This document shows positions 42,571-50,200 of a DNA stretch of 64,000 nucleotides, one piece after another. Position numbers and translations under genes: made by a program. The stretch spans positions 3,040,501 through 3,104,500 of the forward strand of contig NZ_CP038267.1 of NCBI RefSeq assembly GCF_004564375.1. The letters are read 5' to 3'. The notes beneath the pieces are model-generated. The model made no database searches, was not told where the DNA came from, and saw only the letters and a program-made list of their open reading frames with translations. The DNA comes from Nocardioides euryhalodurans. Its GTDB lineage: Bacteria; Actinomycetota; Actinomycetes; Propionibacteriales; Nocardioidaceae. Within the stretch, counting starts at the first letter, position 1. Each line of letters opens with the position of its first letter.

Positions 42571-44349
42571 GTGACGAAAAGCAGTCCGGTCCCGGACCTC
42601 TCGGGGCGGCGCCCGCTCCTCAAGGCCGCGGCCGGCGGGCTGGTCGCCCTCGGCGCGGTCGGGGTCGCCTCCCGCGTCGCGCTCCACCCCGGTGACGATC
42701 CCGACCCCGGCGCCGACGGGCCGCCGCTGCTGCTCTCCGCCCAGGGCGACTCCGACGTACGCGCGCTCGACCTCCGGCTCGGCGACGAGCTGCTGCCACG
42801 GGTCGGGAAGGGGCGCTGGGAGACCCGCCGGCTCCCGACCTCCACCCACTCCATGGTGGGCTTCACCTGGCCCGAGGAGGCCCCGGCGCCCACGATCCGG
42901 ATCCGCTCGCGGGTGGCCGGCGCCTGGCAGCCGTGGCAGCCGGTCCCGCGGCTCCACGACGCCCCCGACCCCGACTCGGGGGAGGGCAACGCCGTCACCG
43001 GCACCGACCTGGTGTGGATCGGCGCCTCGGACGGCATCCAGATCCAGGTCGAAGGGTCACGTCCCGGCGGGCTGACGCTGGTGCTGCTCCACCCCGCCCG
43101 CCGCGCGCTCGACACGCAGGCGGCACCGCTCGCCCGCGGCCTGGCCGCCGCGGAGGCCGAGACGGCGGAGCGGCGGGTGCCGATGCCGACGATGTTCTCC
43201 CGCGCGGACTGGGGCGCCGACGAGCGGTGGCGCAGCGGTACGCCGACCATCAACCGGACCATCAAGCAGGTCCACGTCCACCACACGGTCAACGCCAACA
43301 ACTACTCCCGCGGCGACGTCGCTGGGCTGGTCCGCGGCATGTACCGCTACCACACCCAGAACCTCGGCTGGTCCGACCTCGGCTACAACTTCCTCGTCGA
43401 CCGCTTCGGCCGGATCTGGGTGGGCCGCGCGGGCGGCCCGCAGCGTCCCGTCCGCGGCGCCCACACGCTGGGCTTCAACCACGAGTCGACCGGCATCTCG
43501 GTGATCGGCAACTTCGAGGTCGCCACCCCCAGCTCAGCAACCCTCACCGCCGTCGCGGCGATCGCGGCGTGGAAGCTCCACCCCTACGGCCGCAAGCCGC
43601 GCGGCAGGATCAGCGTGCGCTCCGAGGGCAGCGACCGGTTCCCGTCCGGCCGGACCGTCAGCCTCCCGGTGATCGACGGCCATCGCGACACCAACGAGAC
43701 CGCCTGCCCCGGCCGCCACCTCTACGCCCAGCTCCCCGCCGTACGCCGCCGCGCCGCGCGCCAGATCCGGCGGGCCGGCGGCAGCGAGCCGGCCACCATC
43801 ACCGTGACCGAGCCGGCAGCCATCACCGGCACCGCGCTGCTCGGCCGCGTGCTCCGGGGCGACCCCGGCCGCTTCACGCCCGGCGACGCCAGCGTCAGCT
43901 GGCGGTGGCTGCGCAACGGGAAGCCGATCCCCGGCGCCGGCGCGAAGGTCGAGACCTACCGTGCCCGCGCCCGCGACATCGGCCAGCGGGTCAGCTGCCG
44001 GGTCACCCTGGCCAAGGACGGCCTGCCCACGGTCACGCAGACCACCTCGGCGGTCGACGTCGGAGCCCGGGCGCAGATCGTCACCGACGTGACGAGCCGG
44101 AGGGGCCGGGTGACGGTGCGTGTCACCGTCGAGGGGCCGGACGGCGTCCGTCGTCGGCCCTCCGGCAAGGTCACCGTGACGCTCGGCCGTGCCGACCGCA
44201 CCCTCACTCTCAGCCGCGGCGCTGCCGCGACCACGATCGGCCGTCACCGTCGGGTGCGGGCCGGGACCCACACCCTGACGGTCACCTACGCCGGCGGCGG
44301 GGGCTTCGAGGCGCCGCGCGTCACCCGGACGATCACCGTTCCGCGCTGA
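42571..44349 (+). CDS. Tat-exported PGRP-type N-acetylmuramoyl-L-alanine amidase-like protein
   Basis: A 592-residue secreted protein (595 if GTG 42562 is used). The N terminus has a twin-arginine-like signal, GRRPLLKAAAGGLVALGAVG. A PGRP/amidase_2 domain spans about 210-400, with zinc ligands in VHVHHTVNANN and GHRDTNETACPG. A C-terminal region of beta-rich repeats follows (RWLRNGKPIPGAG ... VSCRVTLAK; TLTVTYAGGGGF), resembling Ig-like wall-binding modules. It would cleave or bind peptidoglycan outside the cell. TAAATC at 42552-42557 may be its -10, giving an almost leaderless mRNA. Confidence 0.88.
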   Translation: MTKSSPVPDLSGRRPLLKAAAGGLVALGAVGVASRVALHPGDDPDPGADGPPLLLSAQGDSDVRALDLRLGDELLPRVGKGRWETRRLPTSTHSMVGFTWPEEAPAPTIRIRSRVAGAWQPWQPVPRLHDAPDPDSGEGNAVTGTDLVWIGASDGIQIQVEGSRPGGLTLVLLHPARRALDTQAAPLARGLAAAEAETAERRVPMPTMFSRADWGADERWRSGTPTINRTIKQVHVHHTVNANNYSRGDVAGLVRGMYRYHTQNLGWSDLGYNFLVDRFGRIWVGRAGGPQRPVRGAHTLGFNHESTGISVIGNFEVATPSSATLTAVAAIAAWKLHPYGRKPRGRISVRSEGSDRFPSGRTVSLPVIDGHRDTNETACPGRHLYAQLPAVRRRAARQIRRAGGSEPATITVTEPAAITGTALLGRVLRGDPGRFTPGDASVSWRWLRNGKPIPGAGAKVETYRARARDIGQRVSCRVTLAKDGLPTVTQTTSAVDVGARAQIVTDVTSRRGRVTVRVTVEGPDGVRRRPSGKVTVTLGRADRTLTLSRGAAATTIGRHRRVRAGTHTLTVTYAGGGGFEAPRVTRTITVPR

Positions 44350-44350
44350 C

Positions 44351-45364
44351 TCAGCTGCCGCCGCGCTTCATCCCGATGATGCCCGGCTTGTAGTCGGGGT
44401 CCTCGAGCTCCGCGACCGTCGGGGAGCCGAACATCGGCAGCCCCTGGGTCCGCCGGATGATGCCCCAGACCAGCGGGACCAGCACGATCATCGCGAGGCC
44501 CACGCCGACGATCGCCATCGGCGAGGTCTCGTCCTCGCCGGCGCCGAGCGGGGCCCAGCCGGCCTTGTCGAGCAGCGCGACCCCGGACATCGTCAGCACC
44601 ACCACGATGCCGCGCCGGATCAGCGACTGCGGCACCCGCGGGGCGAGCCGGGCGCCGAGGATCGTGCCCGGGACGGAGCCGATCAGGAGCGGGATCAGCA
44701 CGCCCCAGTCGAGGCCGTGGAGGGCGATGTTGGAGATCGCGGCCGCGAGGACGAGCGGCACGGCCTGCACCAGGTCGGTGCCGACCAGCTTGGCCGCGGA
44801 GAGGCCGGGATAGAGCATCAGCAGCGAGATCATGATGACCGAGCCGGAGCCGACGCTGGTGATGCCGACGAGCAGGCCGCCGAGGGCGCCGACGAGCAGC
44901 GTCGGGATCGGCCGGATCCTCGGGTCGCTGGTCGAGTGGTGGCCGGCGCGGACCCGGCGCAGGTTGATCCACAGGCGGAGGGCGTACGTCAGCGCGGCGA
45001 AGAGCAGCGCGAAGCCGATGCAGAGCTTGAGGACGCGGTCGAGCTCCTCGGAGTCGCCGCCGGCGAACCAGTTGACGAGGTACGGGCCCAGCAGCGCAGT
45101 CGGGACCGAGCCGATGATCAGCCACTTGGCGAGCTGCATGTTGGGGGTGCCCTCGCGGTGGTGCACCACCGCGCCGCCCGTCTTGTAGACGGCGGCGGCC
45201 GTCAGGTCGGCCGTGACCACGGTGGCGGCCTCGCCGACCCCGAGGAAGATCAGGGCAGGCGTCATCAGCGCGCCGCCGCCCATGCCCGTCAGCCCGACCA
45301 CGATGCCGACGAGGAACCCCGCCACCAGGATGGCGAAGAAGGTGCCGGTGACCAGTTCGATCAT
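44351..45364 (-). CDS. TauE/SafE family sulfite/sulfonate exporter-like permease
   Basis: A 337-residue membrane protein with about eight to nine helices and the duplicated TauE/SafE motif: GLTGMGGGALMTPALIFLG in the first half and LLVGITSVGSGSVIMISLLMLYPG in the second. The family exports or imports sulfur-containing anions such as sulfite or sulfoacetate. It is third in an operon with the APS kinase fusion and a low-molecular-weight phosphatase, linked by 4-bp overlaps, which supports a sulfur-related role. Confidence 0.9.
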   Translation of the reverse strand: MIELVTGTFFAILVAGFLVGIVVGLTGMGGGALMTPALIFLGVGEAATVVTADLTAAAVYKTGGAVVHHREGTPNMQLAKWLIIGSVPTALLGPYLVNWFAGGDSEELDRVLKLCIGFALLFAALTYALRLWINLRRVRAGHHSTSDPRIRPIPTLLVGALGGLLVGITSVGSGSVIMISLLMLYPGLSAAKLVGTDLVQAVPLVLAAAISNIALHGLDWGVLIPLLIGSVPGTILGARLAPRVPQSLIRRGIVVVLTMSGVALLDKAGWAPLGAGEDETSPMAIVGVGLAMIVLVPLVWGIIRRTQGLPMFGSPTVAELEDPDYKPGIIGMKRGGS

Positions 45365-45900
45365 GCGCTGATCCTCCCCGATGTGGTGAGTGCCGGGACC
45401 ACGACGCGCAGCAGCGCCTCGATCCGGTCGCCGCAGGCGGTCGCCCGTTCCGGTCCGCGGCGATAGGGGTCGTCGACGTCGAGCGACGCCGACGCGGGGG
45501 GTCGCCGGGTACCGACGAGCTCGACGAGCGCGCGCCCGGTGGTGCCGTCGGCGTCCGGGACGGCCGAGGCGAACTGGCCCAGGGTGAAGACCTTGCGGAA
45601 CGCCCCCGGCTGCTGGTCGAGGATCAGCCTGCGGTGGGCGACCTCCGCGGTCAGCACCAGGTCGGCGGTGTCCACGAGGTCGGCCGTCAGCGGTCGGCTC
45701 CGGAAGGAGTCGTGGGCCACGCCCCTGCGGGTGAGGCCGACCGTCATGGCCGGGTCCATCGGGTGGTCGGGCAGCCCGTGCGTGCCCGCGCTCGAGACCT
45801 CGAGGCCGCCGTCGGCGAGCTCCCGGGCCAGCAGCTCCATGAAGGGGGAGCGGCAGATGTTGGCGGTGCAGACGAAGAGGACGTGCAGCGGCTCGGTCAT
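45361..45900 (-). CDS. Low-molecular-weight protein tyrosine phosphatase-like protein
   Basis: A 179-residue phosphatase of the LMW-PTP family. The signature loop CTANICRS has the nucleophile C11 and R17, and the general acid lies in the DVDDPYR segment. Such enzymes in bacteria often dephosphorylate the tyrosine kinases of polysaccharide export; related enzymes act on arsenate. Its position between an APS kinase and a TauE-like exporter, with 4-bp overlaps on both sides, is unusual and might point to a small-molecule or sulfur-related substrate. Confidence 0.9.
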   Translation of the reverse strand: MTEPLHVLFVCTANICRSPFMELLARELADGGLEVSSAGTHGLPDHPMDPAMTVGLTRRGVAHDSFRSRPLTADLVDTADLVLTAEVAHRRLILDQQPGAFRKVFTLGQFASAVPDADGTTGRALVELVGTRRPPASASLDVDDPYRRGPERATACGDRIEALLRVVVPALTTSGRISA

Positions 45901-47108
45901 CCGGGGCCACCTGCCAGGTCGAGGTGACCCGAGGCGCGCAGGCCCTCGATGACGTCGTCGAGGGCGTCCTCGATGGTGCGGCCGGTGGTGTCGACCACGA
46001 CCGCGGCGTCGTCGGGCTCCTCGTAGGGGGAGGAGATGCCGGTGAACTCGGGGATCTCGCCGCGGCGGGCCTTGGCGTAGAGACCCTTGCGGTCGCGCCG
46101 CTCGCACTCCTCGAGCGGGGTCGCGACATGGACCAGGAAGAAGGCGCCGCCGGCCTCCTCGACCATCTCGCGCACCTGGGCGCGGGTCTCGGCGAACGGG
46201 GCGATCGGGCTGCAGACCGCGAGCCCGCCGTGACGGGAGATCTCGGCCGCGACCCAGCCGATCCGCCGGATGTTGGTCTCGCGGTCGGCCTTGGAGAAGG
46301 TCAGCCCTGCGGAGAGGTGGCGACGCACGACGTCGCCGTCGAGGCTGGTCACGCTGCGCTCTCCCTGCTCGAGGATGCGGTCCATGAGCGCGCGGGCCAG
46401 CGTCGACTTCCCGCTGCCGGAGAGGCCGGTGAAGAAGAGGACGAGCCCCTGGTCCTCCGGCGCCGGCTGGTCGGCCTCGACGATCGCGGCGACGTCGTCG
46501 GGCCACGCGTCGTCGGACGCGGGCTCGGGCAGGGCGTGGACCGGGTCGCCGTCTGCGTACGTCGCCACGACCTGGACGCCGAGGGCGTGGTCGGCCTCGG
46601 CGTCACCGTGGGAGGCCAGCGGGACCGCGACCACCTCGGCACCGATCCGCGAGGCGGCGGCGAGCGTGGCGCGGATCGTCGCGACGGGGGACAGGGCGGG
46701 GGTGCCGGTGCCGACGAGGGCCAGCAGCACGGTCCGGCCGCCCAGCGAGGCGAGCTCGTCGAGCTGGGTCGTGGTGAGCGCGTCCGTGACGGGGACGAAC
46801 GTGGCGCCGGCGTACTGCTCCCGCACCTGCGCGGGAGTGAGGTAGAGCCGGCGGAAGGGGCCGTACTGGTGGTGGGTCAGCGGCTCGACCGCACCCGTCG
46901 CGGTCGTCACGCGCGCCAGCGGGAGGCCCTCGGGGTCGACCAGCTCCACGACCTCCGTGTCGGCCAGGCCGTCCGGCAGCGACAGCGTGACGGGGCTGCC
47001 GTCGTGGCCGAAACCGACGAGCGGCGCGAGGGCGCCCGTGGTGAGCAGCTCCAGGTCGTCGAGCTCACGGGGCGTGGGGCAGTGCTGCGGGAGAGGCTGG
47101 TTCGGCAC
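45897..47108 (-). CDS. cysC: APS kinase (CysC) with degenerate N-terminal ATP-sulfurylase-like domain
   Basis: A 403-residue fusion. Residues ~220-403 are an adenylylsulfate kinase: P-loop GLSGSGKST, DGDVVRRHLSAGLTFSKADRETN, and KGLYAKARRGEIPEFTGISSPYE, all intact. It makes PAPS from APS. Residues 1-~210 resemble the PUA-like part of ATP sulfurylase (LELLTTGALAPLVGFGHDG) followed by a reduced catalytic-like domain lacking the QxRNPxHxxH motif, so ATP-sulfurylase activity is unlikely. Start GTG at 47108 gives a natural N terminus. The operon continues with the phosphatase and exporter. Confidence 0.9.
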   Translation of the reverse strand: MPNQPLPQHCPTPRELDDLELLTTGALAPLVGFGHDGSPVTLSLPDGLADTEVVELVDPEGLPLARVTTATGAVEPLTHHQYGPFRRLYLTPAQVREQYAGATFVPVTDALTTTQLDELASLGGRTVLLALVGTGTPALSPVATIRATLAAASRIGAEVVAVPLASHGDAEADHALGVQVVATYADGDPVHALPEPASDDAWPDDVAAIVEADQPAPEDQGLVLFFTGLSGSGKSTLARALMDRILEQGERSVTSLDGDVVRRHLSAGLTFSKADRETNIRRIGWVAAEISRHGGLAVCSPIAPFAETRAQVREMVEEAGGAFFLVHVATPLEECERRDRKGLYAKARRGEIPEFTGISSPYEEPDDAAVVVDTTGRTIEDALDDVIEGLRASGHLDLAGGPG

Positions 47109-47160
47109 GCATGCATCCTGCCACCGAAGCGGCTGGTGGTGACTGGCTAGGGTGCACGCC

Positions 47161-47526
47161 ATGTCAGCGGATGAGCAGGTCCGAGCCGATCGACCCTGGG
47201 GTTCGTGGCAGGTCCTGGACTCCGGAGACGGCTTCAAGGTCAAGCGGATCGAGGTGCAGCCGGGCCACCGGCTGTCCTACCAGACCCACAGCCGTCGCTC
47301 GGAGCACTGGGTCGTCGTCGCCGGTACGGCGACCTGCCTCCTCGACGGCGAGGTCGTCGTGGCGCGGACCGGCCAGCACGTCGTGGTCGGTGAGGGCGTC
47401 GCGCACCGCGTCAGCAACGACCACGGGGAGCTGCTGGTGATCGTGGAGACCCAGCTGGGCGCCTACACCGAGGAGGACGACATCGTGCGGCTCGAGGACG
47501 ACTACGACAGGTGTGAGACGCCGTGA
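47161..47526 (+). CDS. Cupin domain protein, mannose-6-phosphate isomerase type II-like
   Basis: A 121-residue cupin (124 if GTG 47152 is used). It begins RPWGSWQVLDSGDGFKVKRIEVQPGHRLSYQTH and continues SEHWVVVAGTATCLLDGE, the pattern of the isomerase domain at the end of PMI/GMP bifunctional proteins. The metal-binding His/Glu residues (QTH, EHW, AHR) are present. It could interconvert mannose-6-P and fructose-6-P for GDP-mannose synthesis, used by the GMD-like genes. It overlaps the asparaginase start by 4 bp. Confidence 0.85.
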   Translation: MSADEQVRADRPWGSWQVLDSGDGFKVKRIEVQPGHRLSYQTHSRRSEHWVVVAGTATCLLDGEVVVARTGQHVVVGEGVAHRVSNDHGELLVIVETQLGAYTEEDDIVRLEDDYDRCETP

Positions 47527-48497
47527 TGATGCCTGCGGTCGCCGAGATCGTGCGGTCCGGCTTCGTCGAGGGCCACCACTACGGCTCGATCGTCGCCCTG
47601 GACTCAGCCGGCGGGGTCGAGTGGGCCGTCGGTGACGTGGCTGCGCCGGTGCTGCCGCGGTCGTGCAACAAGCCCGTGCAGGCGCTCGGCATGGTCCGCG
47701 CTGGTCTGGACCTCCCGGACCGGCTGCTCGCCCTTGCCTGCGCCTCCCACTCGGGGGAGGACTTCCACGTCGAGGGCGCCCGCGAGATCCTCGCCGGTGC
47801 CGGGCTCGACGAGTCGGCGCTGCAGACACCGCCCGACTATCCGCTCGACGACGCGGCCCGCGAGGCCGTGGTCCGGGCCGGTGGTGGGAAGGCGCCGGTG
47901 CTGATGAACTGCTCCGGCAAGCACGCCGCCATGCTCGCGACCTGCGTCGCCAACGGGTGGGACACCGCCACCTACCGGCAGCCCGACCACCCGCTGCAGC
48001 TCGCCATCGCCGACACCTTCGCCTCGATGACCGGCGAGCCGGTCGCGGCCGTCGCCGTCGACGGCTGCGGGGCGCCGTTGCTCTCGACCTCGCTGACCGG
48101 CCTGGCCCGCGCCTTCCGTCGGCTGGCCCTCGGCCTCGACGGGCAGGACCGCCCCGACCCGGCCGCCGCCCGGGTCGCGGGGGCGATCCGTGAGTTCCCG
48201 GCGTACGTCTCCGGGAGCCGGCGCGACGAGCGCGAGCTCCTCACGGCGATCCCCGGCGCGATCGGCAAGGCGGGGGCGGAGTCCTGCTACGCCGTCGCCC
48301 TGCCCGACGGTCGCTCCTTCGCGCTCAAGACCGACGACGGCGCCGCGCGCGTGCGGCCGGTGCTGATGGCGGCTGCCCTCGAGCGCAGCGGGGTCCTCGA
48401 CGACCCGGCCGTCGACGCCGAGGCCGTACGCCGGACCGGGCGCTTCGCGCTGCTCGGTGGGGGCGAGCCGGTGGGGGAGATCCGGGCGAGCTTCTGA
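47523..48497 (+). CDS. L-asparaginase II family protein
   Basis: A 324-residue protein of the asparaginase II family (Rhizobium etli AnsA type). Features are EIVRSGFVEGHHYGSIVALD, the SCNKPVQALGMV segment, ASHSGEDFH, MNCSGKHAAML and DGCGAPLLSTSLTGLARAF. The conserved Ser/Lys/Cys residues of that family are in place. It hydrolyses asparagine to aspartate and ammonia. The start is GTG at 47523 within GTGATGATG; the first ATG is a few bases later. It is not obviously related in function to its cupin neighbour. Confidence 0.9.
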   Translation: MMMPAVAEIVRSGFVEGHHYGSIVALDSAGGVEWAVGDVAAPVLPRSCNKPVQALGMVRAGLDLPDRLLALACASHSGEDFHVEGAREILAGAGLDESALQTPPDYPLDDAAREAVVRAGGGKAPVLMNCSGKHAAMLATCVANGWDTATYRQPDHPLQLAIADTFASMTGEPVAAVAVDGCGAPLLSTSLTGLARAFRRLALGLDGQDRPDPAAARVAGAIREFPAYVSGSRRDERELLTAIPGAIGKAGAESCYAVALPDGRSFALKTDDGAARVRPVLMAAALERSGVLDDPAVDAEAVRRTGRFALLGGGEPVGEIRASF

Positions 48498-48516
48498 GGG
48501 TGGGGGCTCCTGGGGG

Positions 48517-48578
48517 CTCTCCCCGGCCGGCCGGGGAAACCCGGGATGTGTGCCCTTGGCAAGGGGCACGAACCCGGC
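48517..48578. repeat. Dispersed palindromic repeat, copy A (minus orientation)
   Basis: It contains the perfect 18-bp palindrome TCCCCGGCCGGCCGGGGA (48520-48537), followed by a segment whose minus strand reads AAGGGCACA and GGGTTCGT at the same spacing as copy B (62946-63010). By eye about 70% of ~62 positions match. It may terminate the asparaginase transcript. Confidence 0.6.
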
Positions 48579-48648
48579 AGCTCGCGGACGAACCCCAGCC
48601 CGACGGCCCCTGGGAGAGGCCCTGTGAACAGCATCACGCTTGCTGTGT

Positions 48649-48678
48649 TTGCATTTTGCTAGCTGGAGTTAGCACTAT
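48649..48678 (+). promoter_or_regulatory. Promoter with internal dyad upstream of the XRE gene
   Basis: TTGCAT (48649-48654) and CACTAT (48673-48678) are 18 bp apart and end 6 bp before the ATG at 48685, so the mRNA may be leaderless. The spacer holds the dyad TGCTA (48657-48661) / TAGCA (48670-48674), symmetric at 14 of 18 positions, a likely operator for autoregulation by the XRE protein. Confidence 0.5.
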
Positions 48679-48684
48679 GGGGAC

Positions 48685-49065
48685 ATGGCCAAGGGCAAGG
48701 TCGGGAAGACCGTGGGTTCCCTCGGGGACTACCTCAAGGAGCAGCGACAGGCGTCGCGGCTCTCGCTGCGCCAGCTCGCCGAGCAGGCCGGCGTCTCCAA
48801 CCCCTACCTGAGCCAGATCGAGCGTGGTCTGCGCAAGCCCTCGGCCGAGGTGCTGCAACAGATCGCCAAGGCGCTGCGGATCTCCGCCGAGCAGCTCTAC
48901 ATCCGGGCCGGCATCGTCAGCCCCGAAGAGGTGCCCGGCGCCCCCGAGCGGTCCGTGGAGCTCGCGATCCTGAACGACCCCCACCTGAACGAGCGCCAGA
49001 AGCAGTCCCTGCTGGACGTCTACGCGTCCTTCCTGGCTCTCAACACCACCACCGAGAAGGAGTGA
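48685..49065 (+). CDS. XRE family transcriptional regulator
   Basis: A 126-residue protein with a classic Cro/CI helix-turn-helix at about 14-68 (LGDYLKEQRQASRLSLRQLAEQAGVSNPYLSQIERGLRKPS) and a short C-terminal helical part (ERQKQSLLDVYASFLAL). It stands directly before the HbhA-like gene, as does the XRE gene Rv0474 before hbhA in M. tuberculosis (from memory). It probably controls its own operon through the dyad at its promoter. Confidence 0.9.
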   Translation: MAKGKVGKTVGSLGDYLKEQRQASRLSLRQLAEQAGVSNPYLSQIERGLRKPSAEVLQQIAKALRISAEQLYIRAGIVSPEEVPGAPERSVELAILNDPHLNERQKQSLLDVYASFLALNTTTEKE

Positions 49066-49072
49066 GCTGGCC

Positions 49073-49735
49073 ATGGCCACGTTCAACATCAAGTCCGAGG
49101 CGACCAAGCCCCTCTACGCCGGCGTCGGCGTCACCGACCTCGCCGTCGAGGCGATCCGCGACTACGTCGCCGAGGCGCAGAAGCGCCTCGCCGGCGTCCA
49201 GAAGAACGTCCGCTCCGTCGAGCTCGAGCCCAAGGCGCTGCGCGACCAGGCCGTGACCCGCGTCAACGCGCGCGTCGACGCCCTCGCCAAGGACGCCAAG
49301 GCCCGCCGTACGTCGATCGAGAAGCGCGTCGCCGAGCTCCAGGGCGAGGCCAAGGCGCTGCCGACCCGCGTGCAGGCCCTGGTCGACGAGAACGTCGCCA
49401 CCGTCAACAGCGCCTACGGCGACCTCGTCACCCGCGGCGAGGGCCTCGTGACCCGGATCCGTCGCCAGGAGTCCACCCGGGCGACCGCCACCGCGGCCAA
49501 GACCACCACCGCCAAGGCCAAGACCACCAAGACCCAGGCCACCAAGGCGACCACGTCTACCGCGAAGAAGGCCACCAGCACCGCCAAGAAGTCGGCCGCC
49601 ACCACCAAGAAGACGGCCGCCAAGAAGAGCGCGCCTGCCAAGAGCAGCGCCAAGGCGACCGCGACCGCGGCCAAGACCACCGCGTCGAACGCCACCCAGG
49701 CCGTCACCGAGGCCGCCGAGAAGGTCGGCGACTGA
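49073..49735 (+). CDS. HbhA-like lysine-rich protein
   Basis: A 220-residue protein. The N-terminal half is helical and coiled-coil-like (AEAQKRLAGVQKNVRSVE ... ARVDALAKDAKARRTSIEKRVAELQ). The C-terminal ~75 residues are low-complexity repeats of Lys, Ala and Thr (for example KKATSTAKKSAATTKKTAAK), like the heparin-binding tail of mycobacterial HbhA. HbhA is a surface adhesin in mycobacteria; in non-pathogens similar proteins may bind polyanions such as DNA, wall polymers or storage granules. It follows the XRE gene by 7 bp. A strong terminator begins 51 bp after its stop. Confidence 0.88.
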   Translation: MATFNIKSEATKPLYAGVGVTDLAVEAIRDYVAEAQKRLAGVQKNVRSVELEPKALRDQAVTRVNARVDALAKDAKARRTSIEKRVAELQGEAKALPTRVQALVDENVATVNSAYGDLVTRGEGLVTRIRRQESTRATATAAKTTTAKAKTTKTQATKATTSTAKKATSTAKKSAATTKKTAAKKSAPAKSSAKATATAAKTTASNATQAVTEAAEKVGD

Positions 49736-49785
49736 AGAGACCAGGCACCTGATGTTGGACAGCTGACGCTGTTCTGAGCATCGAC

Positions 49786-49817
49786 GAGGCCCCCGGGGAC
49801 GGTTCCCCGGGGGCCTC
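49786..49817 (+). terminator. Terminator hairpin after the hbhA-like gene
   Basis: Perfect 14-bp arms 49786-49799 and 49804-49817 (GAGGCCCCCGGGGA and its complement) with the loop CGGT. It separates the hbhA-like gene from the DUF2516 gene. Confidence 0.85.
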
Positions 49818-49868
49818 GCCGTGTCCCGTCCCCGGGTCATGGCTGCCGTCACCGCGTACCCTGTGGTG

Positions 49869-50159
49869 GTGCCGCACGTATTCCAGATCGAGTCCACGAT
49901 CATGCTGGTCCTGAGCCTTGCCCTGCTCGCGGTGAAGATCTTCGCCCTGGTCACCTCCCTGATGTTCACGCCCGAGCACTACCGCGCGGCCGACAAGCTG
50001 ACCAAGCCGACGTGGGTGGCGATCCTCGGGCTCGGGGTCGTCGCCAACCTGCTGCTGAGCGGGTCGCCGATGAACCTGATCAACCTGGCGGCCACGATCG
50101 CGGCCCTGGTCTACCTGGCCGACGTCCGCCCCGCGCTGAACTCGCTCACGCGCCGCTGA
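49869..50159 (+). CDS. DUF2516 membrane protein
   Basis: A 96-residue membrane protein with three helices: IMLVLSLALLAVKIFALVTSL, then WVAILGLGVVANLLLSGS and LINLAATIAALVYLADV. It follows the hbhA gene in many actinobacteria (Rv0476 in M. tuberculosis, from memory). The function is unknown. Three GTG codons at 49863, 49866 and 49869 could start it; the last gives MPHVFQIEST. The terminator just upstream suggests that it has its own promoter. Confidence 0.85.
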   Translation: MPHVFQIESTIMLVLSLALLAVKIFALVTSLMFTPEHYRAADKLTKPTWVAILGLGVVANLLLSGSPMNLINLAATIAALVYLADVRPALNSLTRR

Positions 50160-50200
50160 CCCGCCGCCCGGCTCCCCCCGCCGCCACGAGATCGGAACCC

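Noticed and set aside
48500..48569. Similar short peptides (AKGT...FPRPAGE) predicted from 48.5 kb and 63.0 kb
   Set aside because: They come from translating the two copies of the palindromic DNA repeat, not from a gene family.
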